Assembly (NCBI GenBank): GCA_031258965.1
Contig: JAIRMC010000061.1
Coordinates: 1 to 38,757, forward strand
Length of the DNA: 38,757 bases
Direction of reading: 5' to 3'
Source: Azoarcus sp.
GTDB taxonomy: Bacteria; Pseudomonadota; Gammaproteobacteria; Burkholderiales; Rhodocyclaceae
In this document: positions 17,279-26,123 of the stretch, in pieces
How the letters are laid out: each line of letters begins with the position of its first letter
How positions within the stretch are numbered: position 1 is the stretch's first letter
Made by a program: the position numbers and the translations under genes
The notes under the pieces: model-generated
What the model was told of the DNA's origin: nothing
Database searches by the model: none
The model's input: the letters and a program-made list of their open reading frames with translations, nothing else

Positions 17279-17946
17279 GCACGGACGCCCGCTTCCCTGC
17301 CCTGCGCGGCGCGCTCCGCGCTGCCCTGGGGCTGGCGGCGTTCACCCTCGCCTTCACCGCTCTCATGGCCTTCACCCATTACGTCACGCGCGACCGCATC
17401 GAAGCCGCCGCCGAAGCGCAACAAATGCGCCTCATCGACGATATCCTGCCCCGCGATCAATACGACAACGCCCTGCTCAAGGATGTTGTCACCGCCGCCC
17501 CGCCCGCCAACATCAAACGTATCTGGCGCGCGCGGCGCGGCGGCGCGCCGGTTGGCCTCGTCTTTGAAACCTTCGCCAACGACGGCTACGGCGGGCGCAT
17601 CGAACTTGTCGCCTCCCTCGGCGCCGACGGCAAACTCGGCGGCGTGCGCGTCGCCGCCCACAAAGAAACCCCGGGCCTGGGCGACTACATTGACCCGGCC
17701 CGCGACCCCGACAAAACCCGCCCCTGGATCGAACAGTTCATCGGCGTGGATGCCGACCTGCCCCCAGCGCAATGGGCCGTCAAAAAAGACGGCGGCGCAT
17801 TCGAGCATCGCGCCGGAGCAACGGTCAGCGCCCGCGCCGTCACGCGCGCGCTCGGCCAAGGCAGCGCCTGGATCGCCGCGCGGCGCGAAGCCATCTTCGC
17901 CGCCCCCGCCGACTCAAACATCGGTGCGGACGCACAAGAGGAATAG
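17275..17946 (+). CDS. rnfG: Rnf electron transport complex subunit G (flavoprotein)
   Basis: 223 residues. One N-terminal membrane helix (AALGLAAFTLAFTALMAFTH) and a periplasmic FMN-binding domain. GATVSARAV at residues 181-189 carries the expected phosphoester-linked FMN threonine (Thr183); HKETPGLGDYID is another family hallmark. It overlaps rnfD by 4 bp and is 3 bp from rnfE. Confidence 0.97.
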   Translation: MSTDARFPALRGALRAALGLAAFTLAFTALMAFTHYVTRDRIEAAAEAQQMRLIDDILPRDQYDNALLKDVVTAAPPANIKRIWRARRGGAPVGLVFETFANDGYGGRIELVASLGADGKLGGVRVAAHKETPGLGDYIDPARDPDKTRPWIEQFIGVDADLPPAQWAVKKDGGAFEHRAGATVSARAVTRALGQGSAWIAARREAIFAAPADSNIGADAQEE

Positions 17947-17949
17947 ACC

Positions 17950-18642
17950 ATGGAACTCCAGCACCTCAGGGAAAGCGCCCACAACGGCCTGTGGCGGCAA
18001 AACCCCGGCCTCGCTCAGATCCTCGGCCTGTGCCCGATCCTTGCCATCAGCACCAACCTCGTCAACGCCGTCAGCCTGGGGCTGGCCACCGTCCTGGCCA
18101 TGGCCCTCTCGAACCTCGCCGTCGCCGCCCTGCGGCGCTGGATCGCCTACGAAATCCGCATCCCCGTATTCATCCTCATCATCGCCGCCCTCGTCACGGT
18201 GCTCGACCTCGCCTTCAACGCTTGGTTTCACAGCCTCTACCTGGTGCTTGGTATCTTCATCCCCCTCATCACCACCAACTGCATCGTGCTCGCCCGTGCC
18301 GAAGCTTTCGCCGCCCGGAACAGCGTGTTCGCCTCTACCCTCGACGGCGTCATGATGGGGCTGGGCCTCGTCTGGGTGCTCGCCCTCCTCGGCGCACTGC
18401 GCGAACTCCTCGGCAGCGGCACGCTCTTCTCCGGCATCGACATGGTTTTCCCCGGCCTGTCCGCCCTCCAGGTCTTTGGCGACGGCTATCCCGGCTTCCT
18501 GCTCGCCATCCTCCCGCCCGGCGCGTTCTTCATCCTCGGCGGACTCATCGCCGCCTATAACGCCATCAACGCCCACCGCGCCGCGCACACGCCACCCGCA
18601 ACAGCCGCCGCCACGCCCACAACGCCCGCCGTTGCGGGCTGA
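17950..18642 (+). CDS. rnfE: Rnf electron transport complex subunit E
   Basis: 230-residue multi-spanning membrane protein homologous to RnfA. It starts with LRESAHNGLWRQNPGLAQIL and contains LGLCPILAISTNLVNAVSLG and LGIFIPLITTNCIVLARAEA, the paired signatures shared with RnfA. The C-terminal 25 residues are Ala/Pro/Thr-rich and probably a flexible tail. Last rnf gene; nth begins 14 bp later. Confidence 0.97.
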   Translation: MELQHLRESAHNGLWRQNPGLAQILGLCPILAISTNLVNAVSLGLATVLAMALSNLAVAALRRWIAYEIRIPVFILIIAALVTVLDLAFNAWFHSLYLVLGIFIPLITTNCIVLARAEAFAARNSVFASTLDGVMMGLGLVWVLALLGALRELLGSGTLFSGIDMVFPGLSALQVFGDGYPGFLLAILPPGAFFILGGLIAAYNAINAHRAAHTPPATAAATPTTPAVAG

Positions 18643-18656
18643 GCAGCCCGCCCGCC

Positions 18657-19286
18657 ATGACACCCGATGCGGCGCGCGAACTCTTCCAGCGGCTTGCGGC
18701 GCAAAACCCGGAGCCGCGCACCGAACTTGACTACGCCAGCCCCTACCAGCTCCTGGTCGCCGTCGTCCTCTCCGCGCAGGCTACCGACAAAAGCGTCAAC
18801 CTCGCCACCCGGCAACTCTTCCCCGCCGCCCCCACGCCCACCGCCATGCTGGCTCTCGGCGAAGAAAAAGTCGCCGGATACATTAAGACCATCGGCCTCT
18901 TCCGCGCCAAGGCAAAAAACGTCGTCGCCCTCTCCCGGCTATTGATCGAGCGCCATGACGGCGAAGTTCCCGGTGATCGCGCCGCGCTTGAAGCCCTGCC
19001 CGGCGTCGGACGCAAAACCGCCAACGTCATCCTTAATACCGTTTTCCGCCAGCCTGTCATGGCCGTCGACACCCACATCTTCCGGCTCGCCAACCGCACG
19101 GGACTGGCCCCCGGCAAGAATGTCGCCGAAGTCGAAGCCGCCCTGATGCGCGCAGTTCCCCCGAAATACCTGCTCAATGCCCACCATTGGCTCATCTTGC
19201 ACGGACGCTACGTCTGCACCGCGCGCAAACCGCATTGCGATACCTGCCTCGTGGCCGATCTATGCCCCTGGCCAGGGGAGGGCTGA
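18657..19286 (+). CDS. nth: Endonuclease III (DNA glycosylase/AP lyase)
   Basis: 209 residues, normal for Nth. It removes oxidised pyrimidines and cleaves the abasic strand. The helix-hairpin-helix LPGVGRKTANVILN contains the catalytic Lys, and VDTHIFRLANR the catalytic Asp. The C-terminal 4Fe-4S loop has the exact C-x6-C-x2-C-x5-C spacing (Cys187, 194, 197, 203). Position right after rnfE is the common proteobacterial arrangement and suggests co-transcription. Confidence 0.97.
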   Translation: MTPDAARELFQRLAAQNPEPRTELDYASPYQLLVAVVLSAQATDKSVNLATRQLFPAAPTPTAMLALGEEKVAGYIKTIGLFRAKAKNVVALSRLLIERHDGEVPGDRAALEALPGVGRKTANVILNTVFRQPVMAVDTHIFRLANRTGLAPGKNVAEVEAALMRAVPPKYLLNAHHWLILHGRYVCTARKPHCDTCLVADLCPWPGEG

Positions 19287-19398
19287 AAAACACTGATCGC
19301 CCCCCCGCGCGCAATACCCTGCCCACAGCGGCACGGTCAGCACGGGGGCAAGGATGCCGTAGCCCACCAGCGCGGCGGCGGAACTACTTGTTTAGTCC

Positions 19399-19472
19399 CG
19401 TCATTGCGAGGAGCGCAGCGACGCGGCAATCCATGCTGCCAACTGGATTGCTTCACCCCGCCCGCAATGACG
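19399..19472. repeat. REP-like palindromic repeat, copy B
   Basis: Ends are CGTCATTGCG (19399-19408) and CGCAATGACG (19463-19472); an inner pair GCAATCCA (19426-19433)/TGGATTGC (19444-19451) makes a second helix. Bases 19402-19420 are identical to 11912-11930 of copy A. Confidence 0.85.
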
Positions 19473-19482
19473 AACCTACCCC

Positions 19483-19555
19483 CGTCATTGCGAGCGAAGC
19501 GCGGCAATCCACGAACCGTATGGCACGCCACGGCATATCGAACCTCGCAATGACG
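19483..19555. repeat. REP-like palindromic repeat, copy C
   Basis: Ends CGTCATTGCGAG (19483-19494) and CTCGCAATGACG (19544-19555) are a perfect 12-bp inverted repeat. The interior shares GGCAATCCA and ATGGCACGCC with copy A. It lies 10 bp from copy B, forming a tandem pair between convergent genes. Confidence 0.85.
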
Positions 19556-19577
19556 TTCAATCAGCGTTTCCCAAAAG

Positions 19578-20693
19578 TCAGGTGCCGAAAAATTCCTTGA
19601 CCTTATCCATCCACGATCTCGCCTTGGGGTTGTGGTGGTCGCTGTTGATGAGGGAGATGTCGTCGAATTCCTTGAGGAGTTCGCGCTGGCGCTCGGTGAG
19701 GTTGATGGGGGTTTCCACCACCACATGGCACAGCAGGTCGCCGCGTACCTGGCTGCGCACGTTCTTGATGCCTTTGCCACGCAGGCGGAAGGCTTTGCCG
19801 CTTTGAGTTTCTGCCGGAATTCTTAGGCGCGCGACGCCGTCGAGCGTGGGGATTTCAATTTCACCGCCCAGCGCGGCAGTGGCAAAGCTGATCGGCATTT
19901 CGCAATGCAAGTCGTCATGTTCGCGCTCGAATACGGAATGTGGACGGATGTGGATTTCGACGTAGAGATCGCCCGGCGGGCCGCCATTGACGCCCGATTC
20001 GCCGCGTCCGGAGTGGCGCAGGCGCATGCCTTCGCTGATGCCGGCGGGAATTTTGACTTCGAGCGTCTTTTGCCGCTTCACGCGCCCCGCACCGCCGCAA
20101 TCGTGACAGGGGACGGGGATGATGCGTCCGCTGCCGTGGCATTTGGGGCAAGGCTGCTGGAGGGAGAAGAAACCCTGCTGGATGCGCATCTGGCCGGAAC
20201 CGCCGCAGTTGGGGCAGGTAGTGGCGTGAGTGCCAGGCTTCGCGCCTGTGCCATGGCAGGTTTCACATTCTTCGATGGTGGGAATGCGGATGGTCTTTTC
20301 CGCGCCGCGCGCGGCTTCTTCGAGGGTGATTTCCAGGTTGTAGCGCAGGTCGGCGCCGCGGTAGACGTTGGAACGCCCGCGCCCGCCGCCGAAGAGGTCG
20401 CTGAAGATACCGTCGAAGGCATCCTCGAAACTGCTGCCACGGCCAGCGCCGCCGCCCGCGCCCATCGAGTCGATGCCTGCGTGACCAAAGCGATCGTAGG
20501 CGTCGCGCTTCTTGGCGTCGGAAAGCACTTCGTAGGCTTCCTTGGCTTCCTTGAATTTGTCCTCGGCTTCCTTGCTGTCCGGGTTGCGATCCGGGTGGTA
20601 CTTCATCGCCAGCTTGCGATAAGCCTTTTTGATGGCGTCTTCGTTGGCATCGCGGTTGACGCCGAGGATGTCGTAGTAGTCTTTTTTGGGCAT
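19578..20693 (-). CDS. dnaJ: Chaperone protein DnaJ (Hsp40)
   Basis: 371 residues, type I DnaJ. The J-domain (residues 5-70) has HPD in MKYHPDRNP, which stimulates DnaK ATPase; a Gly-rich linker ([11 protein letters not shown]) follows. The zinc-binding region has four CxxCxGxG-type repeats ([32 protein letters not shown]), then the substrate-binding C-terminal domains. It is downstream of dnaK, separated by a strong hairpin (20734-20775) that may lower its expression relative to dnaK. Confidence 0.98.
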   Translation of the reverse strand: MPKKDYYDILGVNRDANEDAIKKAYRKLAMKYHPDRNPDSKEAEDKFKEAKEAYEVLSDAKKRDAYDRFGHAGIDSMGAGGGAGRGSSFEDAFDGIFSDLFGGGRGRSNVYRGADLRYNLEITLEEAARGAEKTIRIPTIEECETCHGTGAKPGTHATTCPNCGGSGQMRIQQGFFSLQQPCPKCHGSGRIIPVPCHDCGGAGRVKRQKTLEVKIPAGISEGMRLRHSGRGESGVNGGPPGDLYVEIHIRPHSVFEREHDDLHCEMPISFATAALGGEIEIPTLDGVARLRIPAETQSGKAFRLRGKGIKNVRSQVRGDLLCHVVVETPINLTERQRELLKEFDDISLINSDHHNPKARSWMDKVKEFFGT

Positions 20694-20733
20694 GGCGCTG
20701 CGCCTGGGTTATTTCGCTAAGGCTCTCTTGTGC

Positions 20734-20775
20734 AAAAGCCGAGCCTTTATCGGCTTGTCCGATAAAGGCTCGGCT
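20734..20775 (-). terminator. Perfect 17-bp stem-loop between dnaK and dnaJ
   Basis: 20759-20775 pairs perfectly with 20737-20753 around a 5-nt loop, followed on the minus strand by TTTT. It starts 23 bp after the dnaK stop. It can act as a terminator or attenuator, or as a 3' stabilising and processing structure for the grpE-dnaK transcript. Confidence 0.8.
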
Positions 20776-20798
20776 GTCGCGGCAAGCCGTGCAGGGTA

Positions 20799-22733
<1,935 letters not shown>

Positions 22734-22796
22734 GGGTTGAATTCCTTTTTCATTGAGATTTTGCATGCAGGCCGCCTTCCGGCCCGGAACGTTGTG

Positions 22797-22825
22797 AATA
22801 TGGGGCGGCGCGGCACGCTTTCAAG
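22797..22825 (-). promoter_or_regulatory. Sigma-32 heat-shock promoter for dnaK
   Basis: Minus strand: CTTGAAA (22825-22819), a 13-bp spacer, then CCCCATATT (22805-22797), matching the sigma-32 consensus. It overlaps the grpE stop codon, so dnaK can be made independently of grpE. Confidence 0.88.
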
Positions 22826-23648
22826 CCTTGGCCCTGGCAACCATCACCATGGCCGGACGGATGACGCGCCCGTGCAACAAGTAGCCCTTTTGCAGCACGG
22901 TAACGACGGTGTTCGGTTCGGCATCGGATTCGACCGTGCCGATGGCCTGGTGTTTGTTGGGATCGAACTTCTGCCCAAGGGGATTTTCCTCGGCGAGATT
23001 CGCGCCCTCGAATGCGGCGACGAGTTGCCGGAGCGTGAGTTCCACTCCTTCGCGCAGTTTTTCCAGCGTCTGGTTTTCGATGGCGAGCGCGGCTTCCAGG
23101 CTGTCCTTGACCGGCAACATCGCCCCGGCGAATTTCTCGGCGGCGAATTTCGACGCCTTGGCGACATCTTCCTGCGCGCGGCGGCGCGCGTTCTCGGTCT
23201 CGGCCCTTGAGCGCAGCAAGGCTTCGTGCTCTTCGGCAAACCGCGCCTCGGCTTCGACGGCGCGCGCCTCGGCCTTGACGGAGCGCACTTCGGCTTCGAC
23301 GACGCGCGCCTCGGCATCCCGGAGCGCGGCAGCCGGATCGGCGGGCGCATCTTGCGCATCCTGCGCGATGTTCCCGAAATCAAGCGTATCCTCTTCGGCT
23401 GGAAGAGAAAGGCCGCCCGCGAATGCGTGGGTCGGGGCGGGCGCGGCGGTTTCCCGCGCGGCGGTTTTTTCCGCAACGGTTTTCTCCACGGCGACGGCAT
23501 CCGCCGCCGTTACCGTTGCCGCTGTTGCCATGGGCATTACCGGCGCACCGGCGGGCGCGCCGCCATATCCGGAAGAAACGAATTGACCCTGGGGTTGCCC
23601 ATGACCAGGCTGCGCCGGATCAACGGGCCTTGATGGATGAGACGGCAT
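22821..23648 (-). CDS. grpE: Nucleotide exchange factor GrpE with long N-terminal extension
   Basis: 275 residues from the ATG at 23648; GrpE is usually about 180-210. It releases ADP from DnaK. The conserved core is at the C-terminus: [39 protein letters not shown], and [17 protein letters not shown] ending [20 protein letters not shown]. Before it lies an Ala/Pro-rich, probably disordered region (residues 1-105) and an expanded coiled coil with near 7-residue repeats of Glu-Ala-Arg type ([20 protein letters not shown]). The start fits the sigma-32 promoter 40 bp upstream; a later start (for example MPMATAA) would shorten but not remove the extension. Confidence 0.92.
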   Translation of the reverse strand: MPSHPSRPVDPAQPGHGQPQGQFVSSGYGGAPAGAPVMPMATAATVTAADAVAVEKTVAEKTAARETAAPAPTHAFAGGLSLPAEEDTLDFGNIAQDAQDAPADPAAALRDAEARVVEAEVRSVKAEARAVEAEARFAEEHEALLRSRAETENARRRAQEDVAKASKFAAEKFAGAMLPVKDSLEAALAIENQTLEKLREGVELTLRQLVAAFEGANLAEENPLGQKFDPNKHQAIGTVESDAEPNTVVTVLQKGYLLHGRVIRPAMVMVARAKA

Positions 23649-23687
23649 GGGGCAAGGAATCCTCAACACGATTATGCTGAAGCGCCC

Positions 23688-23715
23688 AACTGGGGGCGGG
23701 ACGGCGGATTTCAAG
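23688..23715 (-). promoter_or_regulatory. Sigma-32 heat-shock promoter for grpE
   Basis: Minus strand: CTTGAAA (23715-23709), a 13-bp spacer, CCCCAGTT (23695-23688). It places a transcription start near 23681, about 33 nt before the grpE ATG. No CIRCE element was seen, consistent with sigma-32 rather than HrcA control. Confidence 0.88.
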
Positions 23716-23898
23716 AGGGAAGCGCGAATATCTGCTTTCACGAGATGCATTCCGGCGCGGGGAACCAAGGCGTCGTACTATCGGTCCCTGATTAATAGAC
23801 TGCGTGACAGAATACCGCCCCGCCGCCGACAGCGGATTTACATGACATCCCCAGCCAGCCGCCCTGCCCATCCACCCCCTACCCCGCCGTCCGCCACG

Positions 23899-25380
23899 AT
23901 GATCGAACGCCATCTTCCGAGCGCCGCCTGTTGTCTTGCACTATTGAGCGCCGCGCCAACCCTGGCCGCAAATGGCCTTGAACCCGCCCGGCCCACCATG
24001 CCGGGCGAACCGGTTTCCCTCGAAGGCAAGATCGTCGCCCTAAGCCTGGAAGACGCGATATTCATCGGTCTGGGCGGCAACGCTGCCATCCGCAACGCTT
24101 ACCGTGAGCGCCTTGCGCAGAAAACCGAGCTGAAAGCGGCGGAAAACCGATTTTCCCCAAAATTCTCGATAAACAGTCGCCACATCACCAGCCAGTATCC
24201 GAACGACAGCGCCAGCAAAACGGAATTTTCTCCCACTGCCACGCTGCAAAGCGAATACGGCACCCAACTCAGCCTGTCCTGGAACAACAAAGTTACCCAA
24301 GGCGGCCATACGGGCTACAGCCGCAACGACGGCGCCAGTTTTACCGTCACGCAGCCACTGTTGCGCGGCGCAAAGCGGGAAGTCGTGACCGCGCCCGTAC
24401 GCCTGGCCCGTCTGGGCGACCAGATCAATCGGCTGAATCTGAAAGCCATCGTTTCGGACGCCGTCACGCAGATCGTCATTGCCTACAACGGCATACTGCG
24501 TTTCCAGGAACGGCTGCGGCTGGCCAGGCAGGCATGGATGCGCTCGCGGCAGGAATTACGCGATATGGGACACATGATCGCCGCCGGTTACTGGCGCGAT
24601 TACGACTTCGTACAGATCGAAGCCGAAGCCGCCCATCAAGAACTCTCGCTCGAAGAAGCCACGAACCAGCTCCACGCCGAGTGCCACAGGCTGTCGCACC
24701 TGCTCGGGCTGAATCCAGAAACGAAAATACGCGCCACCGACCCGCTCGAAGCCAGCCCCGCCCAAACCCGTCTCGCCCAGGCGCTCGCCGCCGCGCGCAC
24801 GCGCCAGCCCGCGTACCTGATCCAAACCATTACTTCCGAGCAGGCCGCCATCAAGCTGGCCGTGGCGCGCGACCAGCAACAATGGGACGTTTCATTGGTC
24901 GGCGGCGGCAGCCAGGCGCGCGAGTATTTCACAGGCGCGAATGGCCGCCAAACCAGTGAAAACCGGGAAAATCACGCGGGCATCAAAATCGACATTCCCT
25001 TTGGCGATGTCTCCCGGCGTCAAATCGAAGTCCGCGCCCGCATGGAAGCCAAAGCACAGAATGACCGCCTGATCGAAGCGCAGCAGGCGCTGGAGCGCGG
25101 CATCGGCGATGCGCTGCGCGACCTCGATACGCACTGGCGCAAGTATGAAGCCGCCCAGCGCGCCTTCGAGCTTTCGCGCCGCAGGCTGGAAATCGAGCGC
25201 GAGAAATTGCAAAGCGGCCTCTCCAGCAGCGCCCGGATACTGGACTGCGAATCCGATCTGCGCAATGCCGAAACCGCCCGCCTCGACGCGCTGCTTGCCT
25301 ACCGCAACGCGCAGACGGCGCTGGATCGTGCGCAAGGCACGACCCTGGAGCAATGGGAAATCGCGCTCAACGACGACTAA
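23899..25380 (+). CDS. TolC-family outer-membrane channel protein
   Basis: 493 residues. A signal peptide (HLPSAACCLALLSAAPTLAA) is followed by two outer-membrane-efflux-type repeats rich in long alpha helices: LSLEDAIFIGLGGNAAIRNA, FTVTQPLLRGAKREV, and a second half ending LDALLAYRNAQTALDRAQGT, typical of TolC-like proteins. Such trimers form an outer-membrane beta-barrel with a periplasmic tunnel and dock onto an inner-membrane pump. No HlyD-type adaptor, ABC or RND gene is next to it; instead a transposon scar and a type IV filament-like cassette follow in the same orientation. Start 23899 gives the signal peptide; upstream in-frame codons (23842, 23647) would give a long polar leader and cross the grpE promoter. 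It is divergent from grpE. Confidence 0.85.
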   Translation: MIERHLPSAACCLALLSAAPTLAANGLEPARPTMPGEPVSLEGKIVALSLEDAIFIGLGGNAAIRNAYRERLAQKTELKAAENRFSPKFSINSRHITSQYPNDSASKTEFSPTATLQSEYGTQLSLSWNNKVTQGGHTGYSRNDGASFTVTQPLLRGAKREVVTAPVRLARLGDQINRLNLKAIVSDAVTQIVIAYNGILRFQERLRLARQAWMRSRQELRDMGHMIAAGYWRDYDFVQIEAEAAHQELSLEEATNQLHAECHRLSHLLGLNPETKIRATDPLEASPAQTRLAQALAAARTRQPAYLIQTITSEQAAIKLAVARDQQQWDVSLVGGGSQAREYFTGANGRQTSENRENHAGIKIDIPFGDVSRRQIEVRARMEAKAQNDRLIEAQQALERGIGDALRDLDTHWRKYEAAQRAFELSRRRLEIEREKLQSGLSSSARILDCESDLRNAETARLDALLAYRNAQTALDRAQGTTLEQWEIALNDD

Positions 25381-25428
25381 GCATTTAATGACACAATCCT
25401 GCCTGCCTGCTCACTGGAAGGAGGCCTT

Positions 25429-25455
25429 ATGGGACAAGTTTTACACGGCAGCGCC
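25429..25455 (+). pseudogene. N-terminal fragment of an IS481-like transposase
   Basis: The sequence AAGGAGGCCTT-ATG encodes MGQVLHGSA, which I recognise as the usual first residues of an IS481-family transposase with its ribosome-binding site. After nine codons the similarity stops abruptly and a different transposase remnant begins. Confidence 0.55.
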
Positions 25456-25457
25456 AG

Positions 25458-25592
25458 TCCTGGACTTACGATAAACCGCTTTATCGTCGTCGCAACGGCA
25501 TTGAGCGCCTGCTCCGGCGCCTCAAAGCGTAGCGGCGAGTCTTCACCCGCTACGATAAGCTCGACGCTATCCTTGCCGCATTCATCACGATT
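25458..25592 (+). pseudogene. C-terminal fragment of an IS5/IS4-type DDE transposase
   Basis: Frame starting at 25461 reads WTYDKPLYRRRNGIERLLRR, LKA, a TAG at 25530-25532, then RRVFTRYDKLDAILAAFITI. This is the characteristic C-terminal RRN-IER-LK-RR-TRYDKLD segment of IS5-like DDE transposases, interrupted by one stop codon. It joins directly to the IS481-like fragment, so the locus is a scar of at least two insertion or deletion events. Confidence 0.7.
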
Positions 25593-25918
25593 CCACGGAA
25601 CCGTTCATTTTTGTCTCCTTGGCGCATACACAGGCCAAGCGTAAAACAGACTATCGATTTACGGGGAAATATCCCCCAATACGCTTGCTGCGGGACTTCT
25701 CGCTGGAGCTGCCACACTGCTGGCATGGCGCACTTTTCGTAACCATGCGAGTGCGCCATGACGGGGTGCGGCATTTCCCAGCCATGACGGTTTTTGCATA
25801 TATGCCACAACGCCGTCCCGGTTCCAGCCCCCCGGCCGCGACATGATCCTCGCCACAGCCCTCCGCAAAGGAAGGGAAGCACCCAGCATCACATCTCCGG
25901 CATTTTATTAAATGACTG
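25593..25918. other. Intergenic region downstream of the transposase scar
   Basis: About 325 bp without a recognisable gene; short frames lack ribosome-binding sites and family resemblance. It contains a perfect 11-bp inverted repeat (25724-25760) and a minor GGGG/CCCC hairpin near 25662-25675. Composition is lower in GC than the flanking genes, consistent with mobile-element debris. Confidence 0.5.
25724..25760. repeat. 11-bp perfect inverted repeat
   Basis: CATGGCGCACT (25724-25734) and AGTGCGCCATG (25750-25760) with a 15-nt loop. No T-tract follows on either strand. It could be an operator for the cassette promoter 160 bp downstream, or debris of a mobile element. Confidence 0.45.
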
Positions 25919-25948
25919 TTGACTTCATGAATGCGAACCGTGTTATTC
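25919..25948 (+). promoter_or_regulatory. Candidate promoter of the filament cassette
   Basis: TTGACT (25919-25924), an 18-bp spacer and TTATTC (25943-25948). A start near 25955 would put the ATG at 25962 only about 7 nt into the message, so the first ORF might be translated from a nearly leaderless transcript. Confidence 0.5.
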
Positions 25949-25961
25949 TTTAAACATCGTC

Positions 25962-26123
25962 ATGCAACAATCCGGGCATATGTTCGCATCCATCCCCATC
26001 AACCATACCCTGCTCGCCGCCGGTCCAACCGTCGGCGGCCAGCTACGCATCGCCCTGCGCGAACAGCGCTGCATCACCGGGTCGCCCACCCCCGGCGCGC
26101 CAGTGGCGATTATGCAGCCATGA
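25962..26123 (+). CDS. 53-residue ORF translationally coupled to gspF; possible ATPase remnant
   Basis: Encodes MQQSGHMFASIPINHTLLAA and then GPTVGGQLRIALREQRCITG, ending APVAIMQP. Codon use is GC-rich like real genes here, and its TGA overlaps the next ATG as ATGA, the same coupling seen throughout the cassette. QLRIALREQ resembles the N-terminal domain of GspE/PilB/MshE-type ATPases (QL..AL.EQ), which would normally be encoded just before a gspF-type gene. It could be a GspE-type gene reduced by an internal deletion, or an unrelated small leader peptide. No Walker motifs are present. Confidence 0.4.
   Translation: MQQSGHMFASIPINHTLLAAGPTVGGQLRIALREQRCITGSPTPGAPVAIMQP

Larger units (their letters stand above)
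19287..19577. other. nth-dnaJ convergent intergenic region with repeats and a possible gene remnant
   Basis: About 290 bp. The right part holds two REP-like palindromes. The left part (about 19300-19390), read on the minus strand, encodes a hydrophobic stretch AALVGYGILAPVLTVPLWAG that looks like a membrane-protein fragment with no start; it may be a gene remnant or chance. No intrinsic terminator with a T-tract was seen. Confidence 0.4.

Noticed and set aside
25550-25882. 110-codon minus-strand ORF in the gap before the filament cassette
   Set aside because: It runs over the IS5-like scar, has no ribosome-binding site or recognisable domain, and its composition does not match neighbouring genes.
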